Source: Phytobacter massiliensis JC163
GTDB lineage: Bacteria > Pseudomonadota > Gammaproteobacteria > Enterobacterales > Enterobacteriaceae
Length of the DNA: 64,000 nt
Reading direction: 5' to 3'
Assembly (NCBI RefSeq): GCF_000321045.1
Contig: NZ_HE578945.1
Location: 752,179 to 816,178 of the forward strand
The notes below the pieces were generated by a model. That model worked only from the letters and a program-made list of their open reading frames with translations, had not been told where the DNA came from and did not search any database. The position numbers and the translations under genes are program-made. Shown here piece by piece: positions 45,092 to 55,763 of this stretch (its first letter is position 1; every line of letters begins with the position of its first letter).

Positions 45092-45949
45092 ATGCTGGCA
45101 ACAGGCTATGTCGGGCTGCGTTGCCTCCATTTTGCGGCCCTGATGCTGCTTTTCGGCTGTACGTTGTTTATCAGCCGCCTCGCCCCACGGCAGATAGCGC
45201 CCCTGATGACAAGGCGGTTTTGCGTGATGCAGCGCGGCTGCCTGTGGCTGGGGCTGGCGTCGGCGCTGATGATGTACGTCGTTCAGGGCGGCATGATGGG
45301 CAACGGCTGGCAGGATGTCTGGCAGCCGCAAATCTGGCTGGCGGTGGCAGGCACCCAGTTTGGCCACCTGTGGCTGTGGCAACTCCTGCTTGCAGTCACC
45401 ACGCTGCTTGTTGCGTACTGGCATCCGCGTCAGCAGGGGCGGCTTGCCATCCTGGCTGGCGCGCAGTTGCTGCTGCTGGCTGGCACAGGACACGCGGCGA
45501 TGCGGGAAGGGCTGGCTGGCACCCTCCAACGGGGCAACCACGCCCTGCATTTACTCTCTGCGGCCGCCTGGCTGGGCAGTCTGCTGCCGGTGCTGTTCTG
45601 TATGCGCCTGGCGCGCAGCCGCCATAAAAGCGAGGCCATTCATGCCATGATGCGTTTTTCCCGCTACGGCCATTTGGCGGTGGCGGGCGTGCTGGCGACG
45701 GGCGTTATCAATACCCTGCTCATTCAGGGGCAGTTATGGTCGACCGCGACCGGTTACGGCTGCTGGCTTATTGCCAAATGTGCGCTGGTAGCGTTAATGG
45801 TGGCAATTGCGCTGGTGAACAGGTATGTTCTGGTGCCGCGTCTGGGGCGACAAAGAGACCTTTTTATTACCCTAACCTGGGCCGAGGTGGCGCTGGGTAT
45901 TGCGGTGCTGGTTTTAGTCAGCCAGTTCGCAACATGGGAACCCTTCTGA
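45092..45949 (+). CDS. copD: Copper homeostasis membrane protein CopD (YebZ)
   Basis: 285 residues with about eight hydrophobic helices. Conserved histidines in helices ([11 protein letters not shown] near the N-terminus, [10 protein letters not shown] near 135, [22 protein letters not shown] near 150) are the likely copper ligands. Second gene of copC-copD-yebY. The sequence is more diverged from E. coli YebZ than most proteins here. Confidence 0.93.
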   Translation: MLATGYVGLRCLHFAALMLLFGCTLFISRLAPRQIAPLMTRRFCVMQRGCLWLGLASALMMYVVQGGMMGNGWQDVWQPQIWLAVAGTQFGHLWLWQLLLAVTTLLVAYWHPRQQGRLAILAGAQLLLLAGTGHAAMREGLAGTLQRGNHALHLLSAAAWLGSLLPVLFCMRLARSRHKSEAIHAMMRFSRYGHLAVAGVLATGVINTLLIQGQLWSTATGYGCWLIAKCALVALMVAIALVNRYVLVPRLGRQRDLFITLTWAEVALGIAVLVLVSQFATWEPF

Positions 45950-45966
45950 TAAATCGGGCGAGAAAG

Positions 45967-46308
45967 ATGAGAAAAAGCATACTGACGATACTGTTACTGG
46001 CCTGTTCTGCGGGCGCGATGGCTGCGCCTTCGGTCATTACCGTAAGTCGATTCGAGGTGGGCAAAGACAAATGGGCATTCAACCGGGAAGAGGTGATGCT
46101 GACGTGCCGTCCAGGCCACGCGCTGTACGCCATTAACCCCAGTACGCTGGTGCAGTATCCGTTAAACGATGTCGCCCAGGAGCAGGTAAAAAGCGGCAAA
46201 ACCACTGCGCAGCCCATCACAGTTATTCAGATTGATGACCCCGCACGGCCTGGCGAAAAGATGAGTCTTGAGCCGTTTATTGCGCGAGCGCAAAAGCTTT
46301 GTGAGTGA
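45967..46308 (+). CDS. yebY: YebY family protein
   Basis: 113 residues, E. coli length. Signal peptide about 1-20 ([16 protein letters not shown]), then a small periplasmic domain with two cysteines (MLTCRPG and AQKLCE). Always found after copCD, so probably part of the same copper-handling unit; biochemical role unproven. ATG at 45967 fits the signal peptide; a longer upstream frame is a shadow of copD. Confidence 0.92.
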   Translation: MRKSILTILLLACSAGAMAAPSVITVSRFEVGKDKWAFNREEVMLTCRPGHALYAINPSTLVQYPLNDVAQEQVKSGKTTAQPITVIQIDDPARPGEKMSLEPFIARAQKLCE

Positions 46309-46338
46309 TCTTCCTAAAGTCATTGTTTTAAAATAATA

Positions 46339-46376
46339 AAACCGCAAGCTTATTCGATAAGACTTGCGGTTTTAAC
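46339..46376 (+). terminator. Terminator after yebY
   Basis: Stem AAACCGCAAG / CTTGCGGTTT, extended by a less perfect inner part around TTATTCGATAA, ending in Ts. Confidence 0.8.
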
Positions 46377-46463
46377 ATTTCTGAGCGTGACGATAACCCC
46401 ATTTTACAGCCTGCTTTCGCCGCAAACTGGAAAACCTGGCGTCGTCATCTATTCTTAAAGTGC

Positions 46464-46566
46464 AAGGCGACTTAGCCTGCATTAATGCCAACTTTTAGCG
46501 CACGGCTCTCTCCCAAGAGCCATTTCCCTGGACCGAATACAGGAATCGTATTCGGTCTTTTTTTAC
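46464..46566 (+). ncRNA. sdsR: SdsR (RyeB) small RNA, with antisense SraC/RyeA region
   Basis: About 103 bases nearly identical to E. coli SdsR as I recall it: starts AAGGCGACTTAGCCTGC, central GGCTCTCTCCCAAGAGCC hairpin, terminator ACCGAATAC/GTATTCGGT and T-run. SdsR is a sigma-S-dependent Hfq sRNA acting on mutS, ompD and others. The extended -10 CTATTCTTAA at 46449-46458 fits sigma-S. In E. coli the longer SraC/RyeA is encoded opposite; its ends cannot be fixed here. Location between yebY and pphA is as in E. coli. Confidence 0.92.
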
Positions 46567-46817
46567 CTTCTGGTTTCCCAAAGGGTTTTATAGCAGTACA
46601 GAAAATACCAAAAACTTCCTGTATACGGCTAAACCATACCACATTCTTTCTCAGAATCACCCCCTATTTTCGCTTGTTTGTTGCGCCCGATCGCGATGAG
46701 AGCCGCATTATGTATGGGGTTGCGCTTGCTCTGTAACAATCAGTAAACATAACGAGAGACGATGACAGAAAGTGTGTGGTAAGGTCGTATGCAATTTAAA
46801 CAACTGAGGATAGCGAC
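46567..46817. other. Intergenic stretch after SdsR
   Basis: No convincing gene. It probably holds the promoter of the minus-strand SraC/RyeA transcript and that of the 72-codon gene at 46818. Open frames here have no ribosome site. Confidence 0.5.
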
Positions 46818-47036
46818 ATGAGCAAAGATGTTGTGGTAATACTCCCCGGTGGCAAAGTTGATCACGTTTCAGTGGATGACGGGTCCGTCAAACTCAGCTA
46901 CAAAAACGATCAACGTTCCTTTCCTGACCTGCCAATCGAAGCCTGGACGCTGGATGGAAAGGAGGTTCTTATTGCCAGATTTTCGGATCTGGTCACGGCG
47001 CGTGAAACCGAAGCGGCTATCCGCCAGTTCTACTAG
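46818..47036 (+). CDS. Small uncharacterised protein, 72 residues
   Basis: Start behind CTGAGGATAGCGAC, a clear ribosome site, and followed by a strong terminator, so a likely real single-gene unit. The product is soluble and acidic, with no signal peptide or TM: MSKDVVVILPGGKVDHV at the start, a central WTLDGKEVL, and a helical end TARETEAAIRQFY. The alternating pattern suggests a small beta-rich fold. I do not recognise it, and there is no E. coli K-12 counterpart at this position that I know of. Function unassigned. Confidence 0.75.
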   Translation: MSKDVVVILPGGKVDHVSVDDGSVKLSYKNDQRSFPDLPIEAWTLDGKEVLIARFSDLVTARETEAAIRQFY

Positions 47037-47078
47037 CGGCCGCACGCCTGATAGCTGGCGATAACATTTCCTTATTTC

Positions 47079-47104
47079 AGAGGCCTCCGTTGAGGCCTCT
47101 TTTC
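47079..47104 (+). terminator. Terminator after the 72-residue protein gene
   Basis: Perfect nine-base stem AGAGGCCTC / GAGGCCTCT with CGTT loop, then TTTT. Confidence 0.88.
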
Positions 47105-47636
47105 ATGACGCTTTCTTAGGCCATCTTCGCCTTTTGGGGATGCACGTTTTAGCCGTCAATCTTGCACCGCATACTGAACATACCGCACCGTGCGGGTAAT
47201 TACCGTCCAGACCGAAATGGGTGAAAAAGAACTGGCCTCCATTACAGACAGGGCAAACGAATTTCAAGTTTGGGATAGCCCCTCCGGGCCGTTGAATGGA
47301 AAAACCACGTTAGCACGAATAAAGGTGTGTGAAAGATATATCTTTCATTTTTCGCGCTTGTTACGGTTATTTTTCAGGTAAGCATATTTTCCGCTGGAAA
47401 TTATCTTAAGTTTACAAGGGCTAACTTTAATTCACTGAAAATAAAGTCTATTTTATTGCTGTTAAACGATAACCGATCGTTATCTTTTGCCAGGTATAGA
47501 ATTAACGCAGCGAATTTTAATCGCTTTCGCGCCAGCGCTGACGCGCAGTGAAAATATGCTTTAATAAATACTATCTGCGTTAAGCGGTTTTTTATGGATA
47601 TATTCGCTGGCGGCGGCTTTAGAAATGAGGCGAAAC
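47105..47636. other. Long intergenic region before pphA
   Basis: No supported gene. The left half includes a GTG-initiated 63-codon frame without ribosome site. The right half is AT-rich and contains a perfect 18-base palindrome at 47330-47347. The pphA promoter must lie here; in E. coli it is sigma-32 dependent, but I could not find a convincing sigma-32 box. Confidence 0.6.
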
Positions 47637-48281
47637 ATGTATCAGCGCATCGACGGTAATAACTGGCGGCATATCTGGATAATGGGCGATCTTCATGGCT
47701 GTCATCAGCGTTTGATGAGGGCATTACGTGATTGCCGGTTTAATCCTTATCAGGACCTGTTAATCAGCGTGGGCGATATTATCGACCGCGGGCCGGAGAG
47801 TCTGCCGTGCCTGCGGTTACTTAACCGTCGCTGGTTTAAAGCGGTGCGGGGTAACCATGAGCAGATGGCAATCGACTCGCTTGAGGCCGGGGATATGAGC
47901 CTGTGGACGCTAAACGGCGGCGTCTGGTTTACTCAACTGCCAGCGGATGCGCAGCAGGAAGCTCGCGCTCTGCTGCGCGCCTGCGACGCATTGCCATGGA
48001 TTATTGAGCTTCACTGCGAGAGCGGAAAGCACGTCATCGCCCATGCGGACTATCCGGCCCGGGAGTATAAATGGCAGAAGGCGGTCGAACGTGAGGCTGT
48101 ACTCTGGCGTCGTGAGCGGCTGAATGCGCTGCTGGCCGGAAAAGGTGAAGCCATTACCGGCGCTGACCATTTCTGGTTCGGCCATACGCCGCTGGAGCAG
48201 CGCATTGATACGGGGAACCTGCACTACATTGATACTGGCGCGGTCTTTAGCGGCAATCTCACGCTGGCGCGCGTGCAGTAG
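47637..48281 (+). CDS. pphA: Serine/threonine protein phosphatase 1
   Basis: 214 residues (E. coli 218). PPP-family metallophosphatase with the classic motifs MGDLHGCHQ, VGDIIDRGPES and RGNHEQM, and later metal-ligand histidines in IAHADYPA and WFGHTP. In E. coli it responds to misfolded proteins and acts with the Cpx/heat-shock pathways. ATG at 47637 has GAGG eight bases upstream; ATG at 47625 lacks a site. Stop directly abuts the convergent yebW stop. Confidence 0.93.
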   Translation: MYQRIDGNNWRHIWIMGDLHGCHQRLMRALRDCRFNPYQDLLISVGDIIDRGPESLPCLRLLNRRWFKAVRGNHEQMAIDSLEAGDMSLWTLNGGVWFTQLPADAQQEARALLRACDALPWIIELHCESGKHVIAHADYPAREYKWQKAVEREAVLWRRERLNALLAGKGEAITGADHFWFGHTPLEQRIDTGNLHYIDTGAVFSGNLTLARVQ

Positions 48282-48473
48282 TTAAAAATCGCTGTACTCC
48301 TGAGCAGGACGCCAGAAGCCATCAATAAAGTCCTCGACCGGGTAACAGCCGCCGTGACGTAAGCGTTGCACATGCATAGCGTTAAGACACTGTTGTTCGG
48401 TGTTAAAGACATCCACAACGATGTCATCACACCCACCGTCCAGGTAGCAAACAAATAAGACCAGAGCGAACAT
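48282..48473 (-). CDS. yebW: YebW family protein
   Basis: 63 residues, E. coli length. Short DUF1482 protein: MFALVLFVCYLDGGCDDI then Cys-containing segments and the conserved end EDFIDGFWRPAQEYSDF. Several cysteines (about five) suggest disulfides or metal binding. Unknown function. Last gene of the yebS-T-rsmF-yebV-yebW order, though a hairpin after yebV may separate it. Confidence 0.92.
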   Translation of the reverse strand: MFALVLFVCYLDGGCDDIVVDVFNTEQQCLNAMHVQRLRHGGCYPVEDFIDGFWRPAQEYSDF

Positions 48474-48545
48474 TCCATCCTCAATTTTTTACAGCGTAAC
48501 GTAAGTGTAGGGGATGAATGTCAACAGGGGAAACCGGCGGGGTAA

Positions 48546-48570
48546 ATAACCCGTCTGGCGGACGGGTTTC
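48546..48570 (-). terminator. Hairpin after yebV
   Basis: Stem AACCCGTC / GACGGGTT with TGGCG loop; on the minus strand it is followed by a short T-rich tract (TTATTTA), so a partial terminator before yebW is likely. Confidence 0.65.
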
Positions 48571-48577
48571 CAGCGGA

Positions 48578-48817
48578 TCAGGCAAGGCGCATGATCCAGG
48601 TATCAGACTGCTTGTCGTAATGCTCGCGGTATAAAACTGAATGTTCGCCGTCAAGGATCGCCGGAATGCTGGTTTCCGCGTCCCAGGCATCAAGTTGCAT
48701 GCATAAATCCGGGTCGGAGCTGCAGGGGATGCGTAACGTTCGCTGCCCCTGAGTGTCTCCTTGCAACTCGGCATCATCGATTTCGAATGCGCCAATGCGC
48801 ACGCTGGTTTTCGTCAT
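48578..48817 (-). CDS. yebV: DUF1480 protein YebV
   Basis: 79 residues (E. coli 78). Soluble protein of DUF1480: TSVRIGAFEIDDAEL, IPCSSDPDLCMQLDAWDAETSIPA, DTWIMRLA. Unknown function. Start at 48817 behind GGAGAGC gives the E. coli-like N-terminus; a longer frame upstream is rejected. Same strand and order as E. coli yebV. Confidence 0.93.
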   Translation of the reverse strand: MTKTSVRIGAFEIDDAELQGDTQGQRTLRIPCSSDPDLCMQLDAWDAETSIPAILDGEHSVLYREHYDKQSDTWIMRLA

Positions 48818-48931
48818 AATGCTCTCCGTTGAGGGTTGATATGTGGTACGACCAGTACAGCCGTCCACTATTCAGCCTGGTACAACAAAAAGCAATTTGC
48901 CAGTCAGATAATGCGGATTTTTTGCACGCCG

Positions 48932-50365
48932 TCACGCCTCGCCGCTGAATAGCCGTCCGTCGCGCACCAGTTCCCGGGGGTAACTGTTCTTGAGGCGGCT
49001 GCCGACTCTTTTCGCCAGTCCCAGCGGCTGACCCTGATAGGTGACAATGGCGTCATCCCCCGTGGGCAGGGCCTCCGGGTAGATATCGCGTCCGCGATAC
49101 CACTCTTCCGCCTGCTGATGAGACAGGGCAAAAGCCAGCGGATTATCAACCCCGGCCAGGGCGATCACCGCTTCATGCTGCCAGCGATAACCTTTGTTAT
49201 GCGCTTCGGCAAGCTTAATGCCCAGGCGCGAGAACCGGACTTTTCCGATGAGCGCCTCTATACCTGCCGGGAAAAGCCACACCTCTTTATCACGCTGCCA
49301 GAGGTGCAGTTCGTCATGCCAGCGCAGCCCCACCGCGGACGCCGCCTGGCTAACCAGCGCCTCTTCTTTCGCTTTAAGGCGCGAGAAGGGGAAATTGCCC
49401 GTCTTATAGCCCGGCGCGGGCAGCGGCGGGACAGCGGCGGTTTTACGCAGGCGGGCAACAAAGAAACCTTCACAGTCATAAATCTGCGGGAAGATATGCA
49501 GAAAACCGTCCGGGGTCAGGGCCTGTGGCGCGCCGGGGAAAAGATCAGCCAGCGAGTCGAACGCGACTGCGTCAGGATAGCGCGCTTTCAACCAGTGGCA
49601 GACCGCTTCGTTCTCTTCGCGGTTTAAGGTACAGGTTGAGTAGACCAGCGTACCGCCGGGGCGCAGGGCGTGAAACGCGCTGTCGATAAGTTCACGCTGG
49701 GTGGCGGCGATTTCAAGGTTGCTGGCATGGGACCAGTTTTTCAACGCATCAGGATCTTTGCGCACCACGCCTTCTCCGGAGCAGGGGGCGTCGAGCAACA
49801 CCGCGTCAAACTGTTCCGGCAGCGCCGCGCCGAATACGCGTCCGTCGAAATGGGTAAGCGCCACGTTAGCAATACCGCAGCGGCTGATGTTGGCATGCAG
49901 CACTTTTACCCGGCTGGCGGCGTACTCATTGGCGAGAATCGCCCCCCGGTTTGCCATTTTTGCCGCAATCTGCGTGGTCTTTGAACCGGGCGCGGCGGCC
50001 ACGTCCATCACCCGCTCCGGCGTTTCGCCTGCGGCAAACAGCGCGCTGACGGGCAGCATAGAGCTGGCTTCCTGAATGTAAAACAGCCCGCTTAAATGTT
50101 CAGCGGTGCTGCCAAGCGGCAGCGTATCGTCGTCCCGCTCAATCCAGAACCCTTCGGCGCACCACGGTACCGGCGTTAGCTGCCAGTCATAAGGGGCGAC
50201 AAGCGTTAAAAAATCGGCAACGGAAATTTTCAGCGTATTGACGCGCAGGCTGCGTCGCAGGGGACGCTGGCAGGCGGCGAGGAAGTCGTCAAACGCGCGG
50301 ACGTCCGGCAAAAGGTCGCGCATCTGCGCCAGAAATTCATCAGGAAGGTAAGCGTTTTGAGCCAC
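48932..50365 (-). CDS. rsmF: 16S rRNA m5C1407 methyltransferase RsmF
   Basis: 477 residues (E. coli 479). SAM-dependent RNA cytosine-C5 methyltransferase of the NOL1/NOP2/Sun family. SAM motif [16 protein letters not shown] near 117-132, [18 protein letters not shown] near 190 (first conserved Cys) and [13 protein letters not shown] near 240 (catalytic Cys). C-terminal PUA-like part. Follows letB by 81 bases on the same strand. Confidence 0.97.
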   Translation of the reverse strand: MAQNAYLPDEFLAQMRDLLPDVRAFDDFLAACQRPLRRSLRVNTLKISVADFLTLVAPYDWQLTPVPWCAEGFWIERDDDTLPLGSTAEHLSGLFYIQEASSMLPVSALFAAGETPERVMDVAAAPGSKTTQIAAKMANRGAILANEYAASRVKVLHANISRCGIANVALTHFDGRVFGAALPEQFDAVLLDAPCSGEGVVRKDPDALKNWSHASNLEIAATQRELIDSAFHALRPGGTLVYSTCTLNREENEAVCHWLKARYPDAVAFDSLADLFPGAPQALTPDGFLHIFPQIYDCEGFFVARLRKTAAVPPLPAPGYKTGNFPFSRLKAKEEALVSQAASAVGLRWHDELHLWQRDKEVWLFPAGIEALIGKVRFSRLGIKLAEAHNKGYRWQHEAVIALAGVDNPLAFALSHQQAEEWYRGRDIYPEALPTGDDAIVTYQGQPLGLAKRVGSRLKNSYPRELVRDGRLFSGEA

Positions 50366-50410
50366 GGATTACACCACAGGAGAGCCAGAAGGGGCGCAGT
50401 GTAACATAAT

Positions 50411-50436
50411 CGCTCCGGCGCGGGCACGCCGGAGCG
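50411..50436 (-). terminator. GC-rich hairpin between letB and rsmF
   Basis: Ten-base stem CGCTCCGGCG / CGCCGGAGCG around CGGGCA. No T-run follows on the minus strand, so it may act as an attenuator or mRNA boundary rather than a full terminator. Confidence 0.5.
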
Positions 50437-50446
50437 GGGAAGGCCA

Positions 50447-53080
50447 TCAGCGAGGCAGGGCAGTGCCCCACTGACGCCACTCTTTAGGCTCGCTCTCCTG
50501 CAGCAGGAAGTGCTTGCCTGGCTGCGCCTTCGGCGCCAGTGGAATACCCGGTGGTGTCGCAAACGCCACGCCGCCGCGAATAAACTGGTTGAAGGTGCCG
50601 GTTTTCACCACGCCGCCCGTCAGGCCAAAGTCCAGCGAGTAGCCGGAGGCCAGCCAGAAGACGGAGTTATTGCGCACCAGGTGCTGGTAGCGTTTGCTGA
50701 TGCGCAGGCTGACCATGACGCGGTCGGACAGCGTGCCCAGCATCAGCCCGGTCACGGTGCCTACCTCAATGCCGCGGAACAGCACCGGCGTGCCGATATT
50801 CAGCGAACCGGCCTCAGGCGCTTCAACCACCAGATTCAGACCGTCGAGATAGCGTGAATCGGTGATGGTGGTCTCCTGCAATTCAAAATCCCGGCGCGCT
50901 TCGCCATGCCCTGGCTCAACGTTGATATAGGGCTGCAGGATGGTATCCAGATGCTCAACCCCCGCCGCGGAAATTTGCGGCGTAATCACCGAGAAACGGG
51001 TGCCGGCGCGGGCGAACGTCCGGACATACTCCGGATAAAGCACCGCGGTCGCCTGCACTTCGTTACGGTCGGTCAGCAGTTTCAGGTTTGACACCTGGCC
51101 GATATCGATACCCAGATAGCGAATGGGCATTCCGCTGGCGAGCTTCCCGGCATCCCATGCGTGGAGGGTAATCTGGCTGCCCACCGCGCGGGCGGCGGTT
51201 TCTGAGGCGTAAAGAATACGCTTGTCGCCTTTGCGCGCGCTGGCGCCAGCCCCGCTGAGGTTATCGAAGCTGATGGCGCCTTTAATGGCCCGCGACAGGG
51301 GTGAGGCCTGAACCGTTAAGCCGCTACCGTTAAGCTGCACTTTAGCGCCGCCTTCCGCCCAGAACACGCTATTGCTGGTCAGCAGGGAACGGTATTCCGG
51401 CTTGATATGCACTTCGATATCGAAGGCGTTGGCCCGTGGGCGCACGGTAATGACTTCACCCACTTCAAACTTGCGGTAAAGCACCACCGAGCCCGCCTGC
51501 ACATCCGGCAGCGTATCGGCGGTCAGCGTTAGCGTGGTGGTCGGCAGGTCGCCCAGGCTGTTCTCCAGCGCTTTGTCGAGGTTGGCGAAGAGCGGATAGC
51601 TGTTTTTCATCTCCCCCTTACTGCCGGGAAGAATGCGGATCCCGCCGCTGAGCCACTCACCGGCGCTGGCAGCGAGAAACTCCACGCCATCAAGCCCCAT
51701 TTTGACGTCAATACGGCTGTTCACCACAAACTTACTGTCGCCGTGCACCAGATCGCGATACTGCGGGTCGATGGCGATAGCGAAGCTCACCCCTTTATTG
51801 GTCAGGTTGCGCTCCAGCACCTGGCCCACCTGTACCCCGTGCAGCACCAGCGGCTGCCCGGCGTCAATGCCGTAGCTTTCCGGCGCGGTAAGGGTAAGAG
51901 TAACGACGCCAGGCTCCTGTAGCAGGGTCTTGTCGGCGGGCAGCACCACAAAGTGGTTACGTGGATTGCCTTCGCCGGGCACCAGCTCAAGGGTGCTGCC
52001 GGTGAGCAGCGAACTGACGCTGGGGCTGTTCAGCGACAGCTTAGGGCTGCGCATTTCGATACGGGTGTTGTCACGCAGTAAATTCACCACGCCGGGGTCG
52101 ACGGTCATCTCGCCGGTGACCGCGCCGCCTGGGTTAAGGTTGATTTTGGTTAGCTCGCCGACTTCCAGCCCCTGATACATCAGCGGCGTAGAGCCCGCCT
52201 TAAGCCCTTCACCGCCCGGCAGGTCGAGCTTAACCAGCACGCCGCGCTGGCTGTGGGCCAGGTCCTCATACAGCCCGAACTCATCCTCCTGCGCCGCCGG
52301 CTCAGAGTTTTCAGGCGAGTCAAAAGCGATAGCGCCGTTCACCATCGCCGCCAGGCTTTCCAGTTCGACTTTGGCGCCGCTCAGGCCGAGATCGGCCTTC
52401 ACCCCGGAGACGTTCCAGAAGCGGCTGCCTTTTTTCACCAGGTTGGTAAACCGGCGCTCAATCAGGACATCAATCGTCACGCCCTGTTTGTTGTTATTGA
52501 TGGCGTAATCGTAGACGCGGCCAACGGGGATTTTGCGGAAATAGACCAGCGAGCCGCTGTTAAGCGAGCCCAGATCCGGCGAGTGCAAATGAATCATCAG
52601 GTCGCCATTATTAAGACGGTATTTCGGCTGCGTATCCAGCGCGGCGAAATGGTCCTGCGGCTTACCTTTACCGGGCATCATGCCGATATAGTTACCGCCA
52701 ACCAGCGCATCAAGGCCGGAAATTCCCGCCAGCGACGCTTTCGGCGTTACCAGCCAGAACTGGGTCTGTTCGCGCAGCGCATCTTTCATATTCGATTTAA
52801 TACTGGCGCGGACCTCAATTTTTTTAAGATCCTCGCTTAGCCGAATATCCTGTACCGTTCCCACTTCAACCCCCTGGTAACGCACCGGGGTTCTGCCAGC
52901 GACAATGCCGTCCGCCGACATAAAATCAATGGTGATGGTATTGCCGCGATCTTCGTAGCTGCTCCAGACCAGCCAGCCCGCAATCAGCAAGGCGATGACC
53001 GGTAAGATCCAGAAAGGCGAAATGCGACGTTTAGTTTTTATACGCGCTTCAGTCGACGAAGCGGGGTTTTCCTGACTCAT
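50447..53080 (-). CDS. letB: Envelope-spanning lipid transport protein LetB (YebT), seven MCE domains
   Basis: 877 residues, E. coli length. N-terminal TM anchor ([18 protein letters not shown], about 21-38) and seven MCE repeats, visible as recurring 'GxxVxYxGxxVGxV' units (for example [78 protein letters not shown]). The hexamer forms a tunnel between inner and outer membranes for lipids, working with LetA. Start at 53080 (MSQENPASS) as in E. coli, overlapping the 3' end of letA by 32 bases. Confidence 0.97.
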   Translation of the reverse strand: MSQENPASSTEARIKTKRRISPFWILPVIALLIAGWLVWSSYEDRGNTITIDFMSADGIVAGRTPVRYQGVEVGTVQDIRLSEDLKKIEVRASIKSNMKDALREQTQFWLVTPKASLAGISGLDALVGGNYIGMMPGKGKPQDHFAALDTQPKYRLNNGDLMIHLHSPDLGSLNSGSLVYFRKIPVGRVYDYAINNNKQGVTIDVLIERRFTNLVKKGSRFWNVSGVKADLGLSGAKVELESLAAMVNGAIAFDSPENSEPAAQEDEFGLYEDLAHSQRGVLVKLDLPGGEGLKAGSTPLMYQGLEVGELTKINLNPGGAVTGEMTVDPGVVNLLRDNTRIEMRSPKLSLNSPSVSSLLTGSTLELVPGEGNPRNHFVVLPADKTLLQEPGVVTLTLTAPESYGIDAGQPLVLHGVQVGQVLERNLTNKGVSFAIAIDPQYRDLVHGDSKFVVNSRIDVKMGLDGVEFLAASAGEWLSGGIRILPGSKGEMKNSYPLFANLDKALENSLGDLPTTTLTLTADTLPDVQAGSVVLYRKFEVGEVITVRPRANAFDIEVHIKPEYRSLLTSNSVFWAEGGAKVQLNGSGLTVQASPLSRAIKGAISFDNLSGAGASARKGDKRILYASETAARAVGSQITLHAWDAGKLASGMPIRYLGIDIGQVSNLKLLTDRNEVQATAVLYPEYVRTFARAGTRFSVITPQISAAGVEHLDTILQPYINVEPGHGEARRDFELQETTITDSRYLDGLNLVVEAPEAGSLNIGTPVLFRGIEVGTVTGLMLGTLSDRVMVSLRISKRYQHLVRNNSVFWLASGYSLDFGLTGGVVKTGTFNQFIRGGVAFATPPGIPLAPKAQPGKHFLLQESEPKEWRQWGTALPR

Positions 53081-54332
53081 GTGCATCCCAAAGTAAGCGG
53101 CTGTCCAGCCATTCCACAGCAAGAATAGTCAAAATTACCGCTGCGCCGAAATAAAACGCAGCCGGTCCCATAGTAAAAGCGAGTAACTGGTCGCGGTTAA
53201 TCAGTGACATCGTCAGGGAGATGACGAAAAGATCGAGCATTGACCAGCGCCCAATCCAGGTCACAAAGCGCAAGAGCAGGATGCGTGTGCGTAACCCCTG
53301 TTCGAATTTAAAGTGGATACTAATAAGCAGTGTAAACAGCACTATCACTTTGGTAAACGGCACCAGAATACTGGCGACAAACACCACCGCCGCTACCGCG
53401 ATATTGCTGTCGGCAAGGGAGATAATCCCCGACATAATGGTATCTTCCTGCCGCGCGCCGTTGATATAGACCACCGAAATGGGCAGCAGGTTGGCCGGGA
53501 ACAGGAACACCAGCGAAGCGATCAGCGCAGCCCAGCACTTTTGCACGCTCTGACGCCGCCGCTTGCGCAAAGGAATATGGCAGCGGGGGCAGCGGCCGCG
53601 CGCATCCGGGAAGCCGGTAAAGTGGCAGCCCAGGCAAATGCGCAGGTTCTCATCCCGCCGCCTGGCCGGTCGCTGGGGGTAAAAACGCTCCCAGAGCTGC
53701 TCTACGTTCAAATGGATAAGCGTCATGATGCTGAGCACCACCAGGGCGATAAAGGCGATAAGCCCAATGCCGGGGCGCAGGTAGGCGTAATCCTGCACCT
53801 TAATCGACGCAACGCCAATGCCGACCAGATAGATATCCAGCATCACCCACTCTTTGAGCTTCTCCAGCATCAGCAGAACCGGGCGCAGGTTCATGCCGAG
53901 AATATTGCCAAACCAGAGATAAGCGATGGCGGCGACCAGCACCAGCGGCGCGCCGACGGTGCAAAACAGCACCATTGCGGCGGTGAGCGGGTCGCCCTGG
54001 GCATTCATTTGCCATATCCCCTGCAGCAGATCCGCGTCGATCCGCGTGCCGAGCAGGTAGAGATGCAGCAGCGGTTCGCTCCAGGCGAAGGGCATCAGCA
54101 GCAGCATCGTCACGGCCATTGCCGCCAGCCGCGTCAGCGACCAGTCGCGGCCGTCGCGTATTTTCGCGTCGCAGCAGGGGCAGAAGGCGCTCTGATGCGA
54201 TCGCATCACCGGCAGCGAGAAAAGCGTATCGCATTGCGGGCAACGCTGATAATGTGCGCGAGGCAGAGGGTCGCCGATAGCGCGAATGACCATTTTGTGA
54301 TCGGGCGTTATTGTGTGATTTTTCAGGGCCAT
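53049..54332 (-). CDS. letA: Inner-membrane lipid transport protein LetA (YebS, PqiA family)
   Basis: 427 residues, E. coli length. PqiA-type membrane protein: two zinc-ribbon-like cysteine modules (CPQCDTLF with CPCCDAK near 34-57, and CLGCHFTG with CPRCHIPL near 233-254), each followed by a hydrophobic bundle of about four helices. Partner of LetB in lipid movement across the envelope. Start at 54332 (MALKNHTIT) fits E. coli; the frame to 54341 adds three residues. Confidence 0.96.
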   Translation of the reverse strand: MALKNHTITPDHKMVIRAIGDPLPRAHYQRCPQCDTLFSLPVMRSHQSAFCPCCDAKIRDGRDWSLTRLAAMAVTMLLLMPFAWSEPLLHLYLLGTRIDADLLQGIWQMNAQGDPLTAAMVLFCTVGAPLVLVAAIAYLWFGNILGMNLRPVLLMLEKLKEWVMLDIYLVGIGVASIKVQDYAYLRPGIGLIAFIALVVLSIMTLIHLNVEQLWERFYPQRPARRRDENLRICLGCHFTGFPDARGRCPRCHIPLRKRRRQSVQKCWAALIASLVFLFPANLLPISVVYINGARQEDTIMSGIISLADSNIAVAAVVFVASILVPFTKVIVLFTLLISIHFKFEQGLRTRILLLRFVTWIGRWSMLDLFVISLTMSLINRDQLLAFTMGPAAFYFGAAVILTILAVEWLDSRLLWDAHESGKPRFVD

Positions 54333-54465
54333 TGCATGCAAGTGATTAAATCAGGAATGCTTCTATATTAACTCATGATGGGAACTTCTTGAGCATCAAT
54401 GCATTTAATGCTTATTTTAATAGGCTATGCTGCATGAGCGAAGTAAGACACAAAGTGATTGGATA

Positions 54466-54963
54466 ATGAACAAAACAGAATTTTACGCGGACCTAAACCG
54501 TGATTTTCAGGCATTAATGGCAGGCGAAACCAGTTTCCTGGCCACCCTCGCTAACACCAGCGCGCTGCTTTTTGAGCGCCTGAGCGGCGTCAACTGGGCG
54601 GGCTTCTATCTTCTTGAAGGCGACACCCTTGTGCTGGGGCCATTCCAGGGCAAGATCGCCTGCGTGCGCATCCCGGTAGGGCGTGGCGTCTGCGGAACGG
54701 CGGTGGCGCAAAACCGCATCCAGCGCGTTGAAGACGTTCATCAGTTCTCCGGCCACATTGCCTGCGACTCCGCCAGCAACGCCGAGATTGTGCTGCCCGT
54801 TACCGTCAACGGCCAGATTATTGGTGTCCTGGACATTGATAGCGTTGAGTTCTCTCGTTTTGCTATCGAGGATGAAGAGGGGCTGCGCGAACTGGTTTCC
54901 CGCCTGGAAAACATTCTCGCGCACACCGATTATCAAAAATTCTTTGCGCCCGTCGCAGGATAA
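54466..54963 (+). CDS. msrC: Free methionine-(R)-sulfoxide reductase MsrC
   Basis: 165 residues, E. coli YebR length. GAF-domain enzyme reducing free Met-R-sulfoxide. Catalytic and resolving cysteines are in GKIACVRIPVGRGVCGTAV (about 84 and 94) and HIACDSASNAEIVLP (about 118). ATG at 54466 matches MNKTEFYADLNRDF; an upstream in-frame ATG at 54427 lacks conservation. Stands 97 bases before proQ, on the same strand. Confidence 0.95.
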   Translation: MNKTEFYADLNRDFQALMAGETSFLATLANTSALLFERLSGVNWAGFYLLEGDTLVLGPFQGKIACVRIPVGRGVCGTAVAQNRIQRVEDVHQFSGHIACDSASNAEIVLPVTVNGQIIGVLDIDSVEFSRFAIEDEEGLRELVSRLENILAHTDYQKFFAPVAG

Positions 54964-55060
54964 TCAACGGATAACGTAGCATTTACCGATAGCGTCATTA
55001 TAATGACGCCTGTTCATGCCTGCGGCTTGTTGGCAACGTCCGTTGTAATCAGGAAATTTC

Positions 55061-55744
55061 ATGGAAAATCAACCTAAGTTGAATAGCAGTAAAGAAGTTA
55101 TCGCTTTTCTGGCCGAACGCTTTCCTCACTGTTTCAGTGCAGAAGGCGAAGCGCGCCCCCTGAAAATCGGCATTTTTCAGGATTTAGTGGCGCGAGTTGA
55201 GGGCGAGATGAGCCTCAGCAAAACTCAGCTTCGTTCCGCTTTACGTCTTTACACTTCGAGCTGGCGTTACCTTTATGGGATCAAAGCAGGCGCAACCCGC
55301 GTCGATCTCGACGGTAATCCGTGCGGCGTGCTGGATGAACAGCATGTAGAACACGCCCGTAAGCAGCTTGAAGAAGCCAAAGCCCGCGTGCAGGCGCAGC
55401 GTGCTGAACAGCAAGCGAAAAAACGTGAAGCTGCCGCCTCCGCCGATCAGGAAGAGACGCCGCGCCGCGAGCGCAAAGCGCGTCCTGCCGCTCCCCGCCG
55501 TAAAGAGAGCGAGCGTAAGCCGCGTGCTGAAAAACCTGCAGCGAAACCCCAGCGTGCGCCGCGAGAAGAACGTCATACGCCAGTTTCAGATTTATCTGTA
55601 CTGAGCGTGGGCCAGAACCTCAAAGTGAAAGCGGGTAATAATGCGATGGACGCCACCGTACTGGAAGTGACGAAAGATGGCGTTCGCGTACAGCTTACTT
55701 CGGGTATGTCGATGATTGTACGCGCAGAACATTTAATGTTCTGA
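55061..55744 (+). CDS. proQ: RNA chaperone ProQ
   Basis: 227 residues (E. coli 232). N-terminal FinO domain (about 1-119, with the conserved [19 protein letters not shown]), a highly basic, low-complexity linker (about 120-180) and a C-terminal Tudor-like domain (from about 180, [17 protein letters not shown]). Global RNA-binding protein acting on sRNAs and mRNA 3' ends, historically linked to ProP. prc starts 19 bases later; the two are cotranscribed in E. coli. Confidence 0.97.
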   Translation: MENQPKLNSSKEVIAFLAERFPHCFSAEGEARPLKIGIFQDLVARVEGEMSLSKTQLRSALRLYTSSWRYLYGIKAGATRVDLDGNPCGVLDEQHVEHARKQLEEAKARVQAQRAEQQAKKREAAASADQEETPRRERKARPAAPRRKESERKPRAEKPAAKPQRAPREERHTPVSDLSVLSVGQNLKVKAGNNAMDATVLEVTKDGVRVQLTSGMSMIVRAEHLMF

Positions 55745-55763
55745 AACGGAGGCCTGGCCTGGC

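Noticed and set aside
46485..46736. 83-codon plus-strand frame across SdsR
   Set aside because: Lies on an sRNA gene and its terminator; not translated in any known relative.
47190..47381. 63-codon GTG frame before pphA
   Set aside because: No ribosome site, stop closely upstream, no recognisable family.
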